This document shows positions 53,501 through 58,700 of a DNA stretch of 64,000 nucleotides, piece by piece. Made by a program: the position numbers and the translations under genes. The DNA lies in the NCBI GenBank assembly GCA_961205875.1, contig OY540821.1, positions 16,120,001 to 16,184,000 of the forward strand. Direction: 5' to 3'. This stretch comes from Sialis fuliginosa (Eukaryota > Arthropoda > Insecta > Megaloptera > Sialidae). Under the pieces are notes generated by a model that did not search any database, was not told where the DNA came from, and saw only the letters and a list, made by a program, of their open reading frames with translations. Numbering within the stretch: position 1 is the stretch's first letter; each line of letters begins with the position of its first letter.

Positions 53501-55612
53501 AACTGTCTTACAGCGTGATTTGATGACATGAGGCCAATAGGTGTCAAAATGGTGGACATTTAAACTAATTATTAGTATAATTTATTTATTAATTATTATA
53601 TTATCATAGCAACTGCTTTACTTCTTTTATATCTTTTGTGTCGTAGTACCTATTTATTATTAGCAACTGTCCATCACTGGTTTTACTTTATCCATTACTG
53701 GAGAAAAAACATAAACAAAATAAAAAGCTATGATTTAAAAAAGTAACTATATTTGCAGACTTTGGTAATTAAATTGATTAAATAAAGAGTTACTTGTTTT
53801 ATTAGTAACATGAGTTCATGAGAATTACAAAAACTTTATAGCGGCTATAACTGGTGCTAGTACCTTATTTTAGTTTCTATTTTACAGGTATCTTTTGTGG
53901 TGGATATCACTATTCATTGAAGATGTATACTTACGAAAGGGTTAGAGCAAGAAACTTTGCAAGAACTTGGGGTTTTGTGCAATGTTCTCAAGCCATACCC
54001 ATCGCTATTGGAGTTCCTATTTCAGGTAATTAATATACGATATATTTATTACAGTCAAAATTACAAATTATATTAAAAACTAGCGGCTTCACTCGCGTGG
54101 ACTATGGAATTATTGTTTAGGATTTCAAAAAAATATAGTTGAATTAAGTACAAAAACGAATCAGAAAAATTAATTAAAAATTAAATCTACATTTTTACTT
54201 TTTACGATGAAATCATTTATTTCGATAAAAATTCATGTTTTGCAGGTCATAAGTTCACGTAAACAGAACCCAAATATTTTTTAATTTTCTTTGTAACATA
54301 AAAGCAGTCACTGTGACTTAAATATAAAAGTTAGATATATTTTAGTATCGCGGATTTTATTTTAGATCTTTTTATTCTACACACTTCTTTACTACATAAT
54401 GAATTAATAAAAACACGAGTGACAAGCGCACTAACAGACAGACAGACAGACAGAGAGATGTTGAGCTTTATATACAGTGTATTCCAAGTTGATTAAGTCA
54501 TAGGAAATTTAACATGGGGACAATTAGAAATGTTGTAGTAACCTTTGGTCAAATTTAACGATGTGTGATTGGTGCATTTTGAAATGCCGCCACAAAATTT
54601 AATAAAATAGTCATTAGTATTTTGTTTTCAAATTTATATCTGCCAAAAAATATTATTATAATTTTCTCTAGGATGCTTTGTATTTTATTCTTTATTAAAG
54701 TTGAAAACAAAATACTGTTGATTAATTTAAAATTTATCAGTTAGTTTCGAGGCGGCATTTCAAAATGCACCAATCACACATGGTTAAATTTGAGCAAAGG
54801 TTACTACAACATTTCTAATTGTCCCCATGTTAAATTTCCTATGTCTTAATCAACTTGGAATACACTGTATATATAAGGATGTATTTTTTTATATTGAATC
54901 ACACATATAATATATATTTCATAAACATTTTCCAGGTTATATGAACGTTGGTTGCGGAGACAAAAGTGGATACTATTTCAGTTCAACTTGCGTACTCGTC
55001 GGTAGTCTAGCTCTCTTCTTTATCGACCTGCACAGACGTAACATCTCCCGGCATAAGCATACTCGAGCAAATGGCACAAAACACCTTTGCGTATCAGACA
55101 CATGTCCTCAACGTCGAAAACTCTCGTTTACCCAGGAACCCGACAACGACGGTCCTGTAGGAGCAGCGGGAACTGCCGCAGCAGCCCTCGTGCTAGGCAC
55201 AGACCTAGCAGGCCCTAATCCAGGCGATGGGCTCATAGAAACAATAGCTGCAAATGATAAACCGGAACTCACGTGCATTTCCGAGGAAGGTATTGCAGAT
55301 ATGGATCTTCCCGATAACCTCCTGGATGATTTGGATTATATAGGGGACTGTATAACTTCTTGTAACAAGGTTGAGAACTATCTGATGCTGAGTGAATTTG
55401 AGAATAATCTTATAGCGGAAATGCCGGTTATAATGGACAGGAAGGGGAGAAGGTGGTCGTTGGCTAAGTCCAGGCAGTCGCAAGGAGCTCCGCCTGGTAT
55501 TCCTGAAGAATGTGAAGTGAGTGATTCACAAAGTTCTAGGACTAGCACGAGATGGAAGATGTCTGCACAACCTAATCGAGTTATAACTGTAATCGATGAA
55601 GCGTCAGTTTGA
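11276..55612 (+). CDS. SLC16-type monocarboxylate transporter-like protein, 8 coding exons, 740 aa
   Basis: Predicted plasma-membrane transporter of the SLC16/MCT branch of the major facilitator superfamily; family members move monocarboxylates, aromatic amino acids or related solutes, so the substrate here is not known. The join of eight exons (315, 235, 169, 165, 160, 364, 138 and 677 nt) totals 2223 nt, 740 codons plus TGA, with compatible phases at every junction. Seen in the protein: acidic cytosolic N-tail 1-138; SLC16 signature EGGWGW at 139-144 just before TM1; second signature YFKRRREF at 263-270 between TM4 and TM5; a short TM6-TM7 loop rich in Lys/Arg (about 322-365); TM12 at about 528-547; a long C-tail. 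The tail contains a block at 662-690 (LSEFENNLIAEMPVIMDRKG within it) ending in RRWS, a PKA-type site. The start is the first in-frame ATG after a stop at 11171. The N-tail and C-tail are longer than in vertebrate MCT1-4 (about 500 aa). The family call is strong; the subfamily is not resolved. Confidence 0.9.
12124..12397. repeat. GACTAGCTAGC foldback, copy 1
   Basis: Arms share GACTAGCTAGC/TTAGCTAGTC, CTTGCAAGC/CTTGCGAA and TGGGGTATCAAA/TTTGATACCCCA in inverse orientation, with GGTGCATGCGCGG and CCATGCATGCATCC nearer the loop. A related copy lies at 58701-58937. Confidence 0.65.
12467..12841 (+). mobile_element. CAGTCACCTGCA MITE, copy 1
   Basis: Left end TA|CAGTCACCTGCA and right end TGCAGGCGACTG|TA: 12-bp inverted ends with one mismatch and a TA flank on both sides, as in Tc1/mariner-type insertion. 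About 90 percent like 41178-41543 by eye. Non-coding; it ends about 195 bp before exon 2. Confidence 0.8.
13038..13272 (+). CDS. MCT-like gene, coding exon 2 (EGGWGW signature, TM1)
   Basis: Encodes residues 106-183 plus the first base of codon 184. The acceptor AAATGTAG|AAA at 13037/13038 sits directly on an in-frame stop, so the exon cannot start earlier in this frame. It carries a polar His/Ser/Asn-rich stretch, then YYPEGGWGWVIVLCALVAQ, the conserved pre-TM1 SLC16 motif and TM1. The donor is GCAG|GTGTGT. The following intron is 36054 bp. Confidence 0.88.
13648..14114 (+). mobile_element. TTAA-flanked GGGGTAAGTGCA MITE, copy 1
   Basis: Ends AGTGCAGTGGGGTAAGTGCAG and CTGCACTTACCCCACTGCACC. 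The left flank is TTAA, the right TTAC. The centre has TGCACTTGCCCC...GGGGCAAGTGCA, so the end motif recurs as an internal hairpin. 467 bp; the second copy at 25281 is in opposite orientation. Confidence 0.82.
15288..15459. mobile_element. Short hAT-like MITE
   Basis: Ends CAGTGGTTCCAAAACTTTG and TTTGAACCACTG. Flanking octamers ATTTAGTT and TTTTATTC match at only 5 of 8 positions, so the assignment is by ends. 172 bp. Confidence 0.5.
16740..16840 (-). repeat. TTCCTCG family relic
   Basis: Shares AACAATTTAAATAAAAAC, TTGCCTG and GTTAACCATTTAATTTTTATACA with the inverse of 49060-49150. Ends are missing. Confidence 0.5.
17376..17893 (+). mobile_element. AGGTACTGG MITE family, copy 2
   Basis: Runs from AAAGGTACCAGTTATGCC through GTCCACCATTTTGACACC and CAAATCACGCTGTAAGACAG to AATTAAAAATTTGCCAATA. 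The right terminus is lost. It includes about 60 bp missing in some copies. Confidence 0.8.
18275..18506. mobile_element. CAGTGGCGTAG hAT-type MITE with perfect 8-bp TSD
   Basis: CAGTGGCGTAGCGAG...GCTACGCCACTG, flanked by CTGGAGTG at 18267-18274 and 18507-18514. Long G-run next to the left end; repeated GGGCGCCA words near both ends. 232 bp. Confidence 0.9.
20167..20550 (+). repeat. ACTTCCAT repeat family, copy 2
   Basis: Longest copy. It starts TTACTTCCATATTCTGAAAG, has AATACCATCGAAAAATCGTG, and shares CAGACCTATTGATTTTGGTG and GGATTAGGGGTTTT with 31712-32028. It carries an extra segment (CGCATGGCGGCTATGCG) found inverted in copy 1 but deleted from copy 3. Confidence 0.8.
22225..22280 (+). 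repeat. Half copy of the GGTTTGGTCGTGTTATC palindrome
   Basis: TGGATCTTGGCTTCTGGGTG then CGGTTTGGTCGTGTTATCGG matches the left arm of the palindrome at 43515-43628; the right arm is absent. Confidence 0.7.
22764..22905 (-). repeat. TTCCTCG family, partial copy 2
   Basis: Inverse of the family's right part: CCAAGTAAATGCACAGT, ACTTCCTCGTGCTAAAT, GTAGTTAATTATT, AACCATTTAATTTTCATAC. Directly before it at 22693 is a hAT-like left end (CAGGGGCGAGTCTAGGAG) with no partner. Confidence 0.7.
23007..23267 (+). mobile_element. ACAGTGTATTCCAAG long-TIR MITE, copy 2 (left arm truncated)
   Basis: Matches 54475-54867 from GAAATGCCGCCACAAAATTT to AACTTGGAATACACTG. The outer left arm (about 95 bp) and an internal 15-20 bp are missing. 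Confidence 0.85.
23690..24525. repeat. 830-bp foldback (near-continuous palindrome)
   Basis: Left arm about 23700-24100 and right arm about 24112-24520 are inverse copies around an axis near 24106, with almost no spacer. Check words: GGCCATAACTTTTGAACGCG at 23970 against GCGTTCAAAAGTTATGGCC ending at 24242; CGATATTTGTATGACGAG against CTCGTCATACAAATATCG. The open frames in it (23890 leftward, 24322 rightward) mirror each other because of the palindrome and are not evidence of a gene. The superfamily is not recognised. Confidence 0.88.
25281..25744 (-). mobile_element. TTAA-flanked GGGGTAAGTGCA MITE, copy 2
   Basis: GGTTCAGTGGGGTAAGTGCA...CTGCACTTACCCCACTGCACC with exact TTAA on both sides (25277-25280, 25745-25748), the signature of piggyBac-type insertion. 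464 bp, inverse to 13648-14114 along its whole length. Confidence 0.88.
25795..25940 (-). repeat. TTCCTCG family, partial copy 3
   Basis: Inverse of the family's left part: ACAGACAGACAAAC, TTTTAAAACGATCACAAAGC, TTCTCATATCTTCAATATTG, TGAGGAATCAATA. Confidence 0.6.
26700..26745 (-). repeat. Tc1-like inverted end fragment
   Basis: GGTCCGGAACTTTTGGAAGGCACTGTA read inversely starts TACAGTGCCTTCCAAAAGTT, a Tc1-like terminus. I could not find the matching end. Confidence 0.4.
27289..27443 (+). mobile_element. AGGTACTGG MITE family, copy 3 (right part)
   Basis: From TTTAAATGTCCACCATTTTG to GACTGGCGCCAGTACTTTA. The left half is absent and replaced at 27236-27251 by an A-run. Confidence 0.8.
29100..29175 (-). 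repeat. hAT-like end fragment
   Basis: Ends GGGGGCTAGTTTGTTCACCCCTG, inverse of a CAGGGGTGAACAAACTAG hAT-type terminus. No partner end found. Confidence 0.4.
29517..29974 (-). mobile_element. AGGTACTGG MITE family, copy 4 (full length)
   Basis: Near full-length reference copy, 458 bp: TA|AGGTACTGGTACCAGTCTTGG...CCATAACTGGTGCCAGAACCT|TA. The terminal motif is itself a palindrome (ACTGGTACCAGT). The inner sequence contains GGCCAATAGGTGTCAAAATG and CATTACTGGTTTTAC, the latter repeating part of the end motif. No open reading frame. TA flanks suggest a TA target; superfamily not assigned. Confidence 0.85.
30553..31041 (+). mobile_element. AGGTACTGG MITE family, copy 5
   Basis: From TTTTTTTGGATTAATGGGCTCG through CACCATTTTGACACCTATTG to TTTGCCATGACTACCTTA. 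The left terminal motif is lost and the right one degraded. Confidence 0.8.
31712..32028 (+). repeat. ACTTCCAT repeat family, copy 3
   Basis: Starts TTTACTTCCATGTTCCGAAAG, ends near ATTTATTATTTGTACG. Relative to copy 2 it lacks the CGCATGGCGGCTATGCG segment (jump after ACAAATTCTGATAACTAC). Confidence 0.8.
32885..32940 (+). repeat. GTACGGGACACTAG repeat end
   Basis: CTGTACGGTACGGGACACTAG then GCTCGACTAGCATTTGACA; a second copy is at 44766-44812. Upstream at 32545-32600 is a GTCTGTCTAGGAACACT segment that may be the other end of the same element (about 370 bp). Compare the element at 609-857. Confidence 0.45.
33350..33609 (+). mobile_element. AGGTACTGG MITE family, copy 6 (right part)
   Basis: From TGATAAGTACTACGACACAA to AGACTGGAGCTAGTGCCTTA. 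The left 200 bp are missing. Confidence 0.8.
33883..33976. repeat. 94-bp hairpin with CAGTAGAACTTCTG ends
   Basis: CAGTAGAACTTCTGAAAC and GTTACAGAAGTTCAACTAG are imperfect inverse copies, with TA before the left end. The terminus resembles pogo/Tigger-type ends; likely a deletion derivative. Confidence 0.5.
34232..34405 (+). mobile_element. AGGTACTGG MITE family, copy 7 (left part)
   Basis: TAAGGTACCGGTACCAGTCTTG, then TTTTTGTAATTCTCATGAAA and ATCAATTTAATTACCAAA; a rearranged left end, since CAGTCTTG normally marks the other terminus. Confidence 0.65.
35133..35649. mobile_element. Old MITE with TAGGG...GGTAAATATGAAACA ends
   Basis: TAGGGTCGAGCGGGGTAAAT...TTTTATTCCAGTTGGCCCTA: about 28-bp inverted ends with roughly 70 percent identity. 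GGGGTAAAAGTGAAACAAG recurs at 35172. 517 bp, non-coding. Confidence 0.6.
36046..36700 (+). repeat. Two-copy tandem duplication, unit about 280/370 bp
   Basis: Unit 1 (36046-36326) and unit 2 (36327-36700) both run from TTTTAAATTAGAAGGTTTTG through GTGTCCAATTTAACTAGTTT and CACTGAATCCAAAGG to GAGAAAATTTGGCGTTTTTA. Unit 2 has an extra stretch of about 90 bp at 36555-36645 (CATGAAGCATTAAACCGAT) like the inner part of the 8302-8746 repeat, either inserted in unit 2 or deleted from unit 1. Confidence 0.85.
36811..37344. mobile_element. 534-bp element with perfect 30-bp terminal inverted repeats
   Basis: 36811-36840 (TATATGGGCAAATCCACAGA, then ACGTGGCCGC) is the exact inverse of 37315-37344 (GCGGCCACGTTCTGTGGATT, then TGCCCATATA). 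The interior is non-repetitive within this window and has one 62-codon open frame (37018-37206) with no recognisable domain. Superfamily and target duplication are unclear because the ends are TA-rich. Confidence 0.85.
38122..38365 (+). repeat. Two-copy tandem repeat, 127-bp period
   Basis: TTCGTATTTATTTTCTTACA starts at 38122 and 38249. Both units continue AATTAGATA, CCTACAAGAAT, TAATTTTGTTT, and AGCTTGTATTTAAA (unit 2: GGCTTGTATTTAAA). Confidence 0.8.
39428..39882 (-). mobile_element. AGGTACTGG MITE family, copy 8
   Basis: TA|AGGTACTGGATATGACCCC...CGGCCATAACTGGTGCC. Near full length, small deletions near the left end. Confidence 0.82.
40351..40847. mobile_element. PIF/Harbinger-like MITE with TTA TSD
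   Basis: GGCGGCTATTACACTATCAAA...TTTGATAGTGTAATAGCCGCC, about 20-bp inverted ends, flanked by TTA at 40348-40350 and 40848-40850, as in PIF/Harbinger insertions (TWA target). Subterminal palindromes TTTCTTTGATCAAAGAAA and CAAAGATCTTTG repeat the same CAAAGA core. 497 bp; the 90-codon open frame inside is not convincing. Confidence 0.82.
41178..41543 (+). mobile_element. CAGTCACCTGCA MITE, copy 2
   Basis: TA|CAGTCACCTGCATTAATGG...TTCTGCAGGCGACTG|TA. 366 bp; compared with copy 1 it lacks about 23 bp (a GATGATGTCTGTCTTT segment) and has a 12-bp insertion near CTAGATAAAGAACT. Confidence 0.85.
42454..42840 (+). mobile_element. AGGTACTGG MITE family, copy 9
   Basis: TAAGTTACTGGCACCAGTTATGG...AGACTGGTGCCAGTACTTTA. 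Both termini present; about 70 bp deleted from the left half. Confidence 0.85.
43340..43735 (+). repeat. TTCCTCG family, copy 4, interrupted
   Basis: Left part ATTCCTCGCAGTATCGAAGAT...GTAAAATTGTATAAAAAGTA and right part ATGGTTAACCAATACCAG...AGCACGAGGAAGCACTG are split by the palindrome at 43515-43628. Confidence 0.75.
43515..43628. repeat. Small palindromic element nested in the TTCCTCG repeat
   Basis: TGGATCTTGGTTTCTGGGTC, GGTTTGGTCGTGTTATC and GCCAACG on the left mirror TTGGCCGATAACACTACCAA, CCCAGAAGCTAAGATCCA on the right. 114 bp; a half copy is at 22225-22280. Confidence 0.8.
44766..44812 (+). repeat. GTACGGAACACTAA repeat end, copy 2
   Basis: TGTATGGTACGGAACACTAA then AAAACTCGACTCGTATG matches 32885-32940 and resembles the TACGGAACCCT...GAGTCCGACTCG repeat ends I know from insect genomes. 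Confidence 0.45.
45472..45537. mobile_element. CAGTGGCGTAG hAT-type MITE, right-end fragment
   Basis: TTAATCCCCCCCTCCCTCC then TATCTACGCCACTG matches the right ends of 52888-53293 and 59509-59789. No left end or duplicated octamer (TAGAGTAA expected) found nearby. Confidence 0.65.
45718..46043. mobile_element. TA-flanked CAGGGTT element
   Basis: TA|CAGGGTTTGTCAAAAGTA...ACTTATGAGTAACCCTG|TA. Inverted ends are short (about 7 exact bp, then loose similarity). 326 bp. Confidence 0.45.
46380..46700. repeat. GGGTTTTTGGGGGCCGCTGAT repeat-like stretch
   Basis: GC-richer island in AT-rich sequence with CTGGGGTTTTTGGGGGCCGC and later GGGGTAAACCCCAAAAGACC. It reads like a dispersed insect repeat but has only one copy here. 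Confidence 0.3.
48690..49205 (+). repeat. TTCCTCG family, copy 5
   Basis: TTTTTGCTTCCTCGCACTTTCG...GATCGTTTCAGATTGAG at 48705-48762 and the right part ATTAAAAGGTTAACCAATTCC...AGCACGAGGAAGCACTG at 49075-49195, separated by other sequence including the 20-bp minisatellite. The right end lies about 120 bp before exon 3. Confidence 0.7.
48911..48990 (+). repeat. 20-bp minisatellite, 4 units
   Basis: Four consecutive 20-bp units based on TTAAATGTCATTTTGACGTT at 48911, 48931, 48951 and 48971, with 0-4 differences each. Confidence 0.9.
49327..49495 (+). CDS. MCT-like gene, coding exon 3 (TM2-TM3)
   Basis: Residues 184-239 plus two bases of codon 240. Acceptor TTTTGCAG|GT; donor TTTTAG|GTAAGA. TM2 (WLGALSTGVALLVSPITIAF, from 185) is followed by a CRRKSTR loop and TM3 (from about 213), the usual MFS A-like motif region. 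Confidence 0.9.
49496..50283 (+). other. Intron 3
   Basis: 788 bp, GTAAGA...CTTCCAG. AT-rich; no repeat or gene recognised. Confidence 0.85.
50284..50448 (+). CDS. MCT-like gene, coding exon 4 (TM4-TM5, YFKRRRE motif)
   Basis: Residues 240-294 plus two bases of codon 295. Acceptor CTCTTCCAG|T; donor ATAAG|GTAAGT. It contains YFKRRREF at 263-270 and the Gly-rich TM5 start (SGSGLGIA), matching the second conserved SLC16 motif (YFxKRxxLAxGxAxAG type) with Phe-Val-Glu-Ile in place of the usual small residues. Confidence 0.9.
50449..51543 (+). other. Intron 4
   Basis: 1095 bp, GTAAGT...TGTTTCAG. It has a G-run at 50466-50477 and a GGGGGTCATTCCATATAAAA segment at 50501; otherwise AT-rich without recognisable features. 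Confidence 0.85.
51544..51703 (+). CDS. MCT-like gene, coding exon 5 (TM6 and central loop)
   Basis: Residues 295-348. Acceptor TATGTTTCAG|T; donor AATAAG|GTACAT, phase 0. The NWRLGLQA motif precedes TM6; the exon then enters a strongly basic loop (QRRAILHLKNQKRKIKDKNK). Confidence 0.88.
51791..52238. mobile_element. pogo/Tigger-like MITE in intron 5
   Basis: ACACCTATCCTCCGATTTAC and GTAAATCGGGGGATAGGTGT are inverse ends with one mismatch, of the ATCCCCGATTTACACGG type seen in pogo/Tigger-like elements. CGTGTAAA recurs internally four times. 448 bp, non-coding. Confidence 0.7.
52380..52475. repeat. hAT-like end immediately before exon 6
   Basis: CCCCCCCCATATTTTTAACAA then GTCGGCGCCCCTG is the inverse of a CAGGGGCGCCGAC terminus. 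It ends 24 bp before the exon 6 acceptor, so the acceptor's upstream region abuts repeat DNA. The left end is not clear. Confidence 0.45.
52500..52863 (+). CDS. MCT-like gene, coding exon 6 (TM7-TM10)
   Basis: Largest transmembrane exon, residues 349-469 plus one base of codon 470. Acceptor TTTACTATAG|GTT; donor TTTATG|GTAAGT. PPFFDLSTLRS leads into TM7 (about 366-387). TM8 (about 404-424, AYLGVAWTLGCVAFGLLVV) has no Asp-Arg pair like the one known to matter in MCT1. TM9 lies at about 440-456. Both flanks carry hAT-type repeat ends within about 25 bp of the splice sites. Confidence 0.9.
52888..53293. mobile_element. CAGTGGCGTAG hAT-type MITE in intron 6
   Basis: CAGTGGCGTAGATAGAGGGG...GCTATCTACGCCACTG, flanked by CCGAGAAT and TCGAGAAT (7 of 8). 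It starts 25 bp after the exon 6 donor. 406 bp. Confidence 0.88.
53406..53866 (-). mobile_element. AGGTACTGG MITE family, copy 10, in intron 6
   Basis: AAGATAGTGGCACCATTTTT...GCGGCTATAACTGGTGCTAGTACCTTA. Near full length; its end lies 21 bp before the exon 7 acceptor. Confidence 0.82.
53888..54025 (+). CDS. MCT-like gene, coding exon 7 (TM10-TM11)
   Basis: Residues 470-515 plus one base of codon 516. Acceptor CTATTTTACAG|GT; donor TTTCAG|GTAATT. It encodes the end of TM10 (GIFCGGYHYSLKMYTYERVR) and TM11 with QAIPIAIGVPISG. Confidence 0.9.
54026..54935 (+). other. Intron 7
   Basis: 910 bp, GTAATT...TTTTCCAG. It has a CAGA tetranucleotide run at 54434-54452 directly before the MITE at 54475-54867. 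Confidence 0.85.
54475..54867. mobile_element. ACAGTGTATTCCAAG long-TIR MITE, copy 1, in intron 7
   Basis: TA|CAGTGTATTCCAAGTTGATT...AATCAACTTGGAATACACTG|TA. The inverted arms run about 115 bp, to GCATTTTGAAATGCCGCC. TA flanks fit Tc1/mariner-type insertion. 393 bp, no coding; transcribed within the gene's pre-mRNA it would fold into a long hairpin. Confidence 0.9.
54936..55612 (+). CDS. MCT-like gene, terminal coding exon 8 (TM12 and C-tail)
   Basis: Residues 516-740 and the TGA stop. Acceptor CATTTTCCAG|GT. TM12 is YYFSSTCVLVGSLALFFIDL (528-547), followed by a His/Arg-rich juxtamembrane stretch, an Ala/Gly-rich segment (about 590-610), acidic blocks, and the hydrophilic block 662-690. The tail is predicted cytosolic. 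Codon use is markedly GC-richer than the surrounding intron sequence. Confidence 0.92.
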
Positions 55613-55718
55613 TAAAATTTTATTAATTTAAATCATGGATTTTATAACGTTCCAAATCGTTAAATTATTCAGAATTTATTTTCATTTCGAATTAACGCCG
55701 CTTTATCATACCTATATA

Positions 55719-56361
55719 CAGGGTGATTCAGCACTGTCGTGCCAAACTTGAACTGTATATTGAGAAAAATATTTTAAGCAAAACACATTTTTCGTGACAA
55801 GGCTACAGCCCTCCAAAGATTTTATTCAAAATTAGTTTTTATTTAATATCTGTTTTATTATTTAATATTTGTATATTCACGTTCTATGATAAAAAATAAG
55901 ACAAAAAATAATAAAAATATACCTCCAAAAATTCATCCTTACCAACAAGTATCGCTTTCTATAGTTATCTTAGTAAATTACTTGCAACATTAATAGAATT
56001 AATAGGTCTAAGAGGACACGTATTTTGTGTTATAAAGTCTTATTCAAATGTTTAACTCAGGAAAAAATTAAAGAACAAAAAAATACTAGATAAAAATCGA
56101 TGGACCTATTAACCCCATACAGCCCTGGTCTAAATTATAATTGGTTAATACTGGAAATCGATAAAACTTATTAATACTAAACCCTGTACCAAATTTCATA
56201 AATTTATCACTATGGGTTCTCAAGATATTAAATAAAATCTTTGTAGGGCTGTAGCCCCCTTACGAAAAATTTCCGGACACATGTTCATATAAAGTTTTTT
56301 GCTTAAAATATATTTCTTAATTTACTGTTTAAGTTTGGCACGACAGTACTGAATCATCCTG
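55719..56361. mobile_element. Long-TIR MITE in the probable 3' UTR
   Basis: TA|CAGGGTGATTCAGCACTGTC...TACTGAATCATCCTG|TA. Arms of about 110-140 bp share GTCGTGCCAAACTT, TTTTAAGCAAAA and GGCTACAGCCCT with small indels. 643 bp. A right-arm relic lies at 59337-59405. An AATAAA at about 56230 is inside the right arm. Confidence 0.82.
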
Positions 56362-56510
56362 TATATTGAAGCTTATCTGTCCCTGATTCAAATAACAAAC
56401 TCCAATCGTGTTTTATGTATTTAATAAGTGTGCTTTGTATTTTATTATTGCTTGTGGAATATTCTGTTTCTAGTATTCGATTGTTTTTAAATTATTTTAC
56501 ATTATGGGCT

Positions 56511-56516
56511 AATAAA
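56511..56516 (+). terminator. Candidate poly(A) signal AATAAA
   Basis: First AATAAA with a GT-rich downstream element (ATGTTGTGTATTTTATTTG at about 56545) after the stop codon and outside an inserted repeat. Another AATAAA near 56230 lies inside the MITE arm at 55719-56361. Use of the 56511 site would give a 3' UTR of about 0.9 kb. Confidence 0.4.
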
Positions 56517-56603
56517 CCCACTGATAATAGCGATGTCTACGCATATGTTGTGTATTTTATTTGTAAATCGACTATTTTAATTAAAATGAGTGATTGCATT
56601 TGA

Positions 56604-57790
56604 TGAATATTTTTAATATTAACACTTAACCCACTGCTGGGATTATTGAGGTATTTGAATACCTATTTAGTTCACCAAATTATTAATTTATTTTTATTGA
56701 ACTGAAAAAAATAATTTTTAAGTGTTAGTATTAATTATAATATAGATTTTTTTAAAGAATATGTAAATCAAAAACGAATGAAAGTGAGATTTAGTAACTT
56801 TATATGACAAAAGTCATTTTTATAAAAAAACAATATTAACAATTTCTACTTTTAAATATAAGAAATTTTGATATTTTTAAAAATTGTATGTGTACTACTA
56901 TACACATAATAAAACTAATAAAAAAATGTGTTTATTTAATTATTAAAAAAAATAGTATGACAATTTTACAAATTGGAATTTTCTATTCTACACAATACTT
57001 TATAAATAAAATAACTTGATAAACGTTTATATAATAATTAAAACTTACATGTTATTATATAATGTAATTGATATACATAGATTAGATATGTTTTTCCAAA
57101 CATAGACTAACTAATATAAATATTAATATAATTCATTAGAGTTTTCAAAAAAATTATAGACATTTTTTTGTTGAACAATTTTTAATTTAATGTTATTTCT
57201 TTAGTGAGGAATTCTGGCTGACAATCTATTATATTATTACTAACTGTCATTTCTGGTCAAAAGTTTGATCTTAATTTCGTTTTACAATGTTGTTTAAAAA
57301 CTAATGAATTATACGAATATTTATAAAATTTTGTCAACATTTTTTATGGAAATTTAAAAAAATACCATAATATGTATTAAAAGAACTTTTTTATAACAAA
57401 AACTATTTAAAAGTATTCAACATAGGTACTATAATTATATTTTCAAGTACAAATACAAATATTTAATTTATATATTATTCATTTTTAATAACAAAAAAAT
57501 ATTTCGCCAATTCTGAAAAATTATTTTATATGAAAAATAGATATTTTCTTACAATAGCAGTGGGAAAAATACGTAAAATATAAAATAATAGTAGCCCTTT
57601 GTTTATAATATTTGTAAATAAATTAGCATAAGTATTTCTTACATTTTAAAGTTCGAAAATCATACGAAACAGTTTAAATTGTTTATAAAATTATGTACTG
57701 AAATTAAATTAACCCTCCAGTGGTGGCACTTTATCTCTTAATAATGGTAACAAGTCTTTCAAACATGCATATATATTTATAAGGGTGTTT
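56604..57790. other. AT-rich intergenic stretch
   Basis: Very AT-rich sequence after the transporter gene. No repeat family or coding region recognised. Confidence 0.6.
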
Positions 57791-57794
57791 TTTT

Positions 57795-57895
57795 TTTGTT
57801 TTTTTTTTTTTCGGTCAATTTTTTTGTCTCATTTTAAAATGATCACAAATCTTCTCGTATCTTCGATATTGCGGGGAAGCAAAGTTGCATCTAAA
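57795..57895 (-). repeat. TTCCTCG family, partial copy 6
   Basis: TTTTAAAATGATCACAAATC then TTCTCGTATCTTCGATATTG and CGGGGAAGCAAAG, inverse of the family's left end; preceded by T-runs. Confidence 0.6.
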
Positions 57896-58700
57896 AAAGT
57901 TTGAAGACAGCTGAAATAAACTTATAGAATATTAAACAAAAAAAAATCAATTTATTTTACAGTAAAAATTTGATCAAGAATCTAGACCAAAACCTAACAA
58001 ATACTTTCTGCAGGGTATCAAATTTAAATGGCAGTTGCGTAGAAATCAGTAGTCCAAAAGCAGTAGTAATTGGCGTACACCATAGAATGGATAGTAGCAT
58101 TTTTATTTTCTTACCACAGCCATAAAATACCAACTAAATTCATAATAATCCGACACCCTGTAGAATGAATTATAACAGCTGATGTAAAAGTTAAATTTTT
58201 ATTAATTTTATAAACAATTTAACACTGAAAATTGCTAACGAATAGCGTCCTATGATAGTTGCATTGCTGACTGAAAAATAAAATATTGACTGAAGGTTTT
58301 TGACTGCGTATGTAGATTGTAATGGATTTTATTTAAAATAAATTATTTGAGGTTACAATGTGTATATATAATATATGGAAAGTAAATATACATTCATATA
58401 TAGGTTGAAAATAGTTGAATATCAGTGTTTAAGGGGGCAGACCCAGTTGGGACTTCCAAAAAAAGCTCTTTTTTAGGATTTTTTTTGGCCACGCATTAAA
58501 ATAATTAATAACAAATGTTTTTCCACATGAAAGATATGTATTTACAGAAAACATTGTAATTTTTTTATGGCAAAATATTAAAAAATAAGTGGGATACAGC
58601 AAATTTGGGAGGGGTCCAAAAAAAATTAAAACATTTGAAAAGTTTTTTTGATTTTTCATATAATTAAAGGACACAATTTTTACAATTTTATAAAACAAAT

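Larger units (their letters stand above)
52864..53887 (+). other. Intron 6
   Basis: 1024 bp, GTAAGT...TTTTACAG. About 85 percent of it is two inserted elements (52888-53293 and 53406-53866). Confidence 0.85.
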
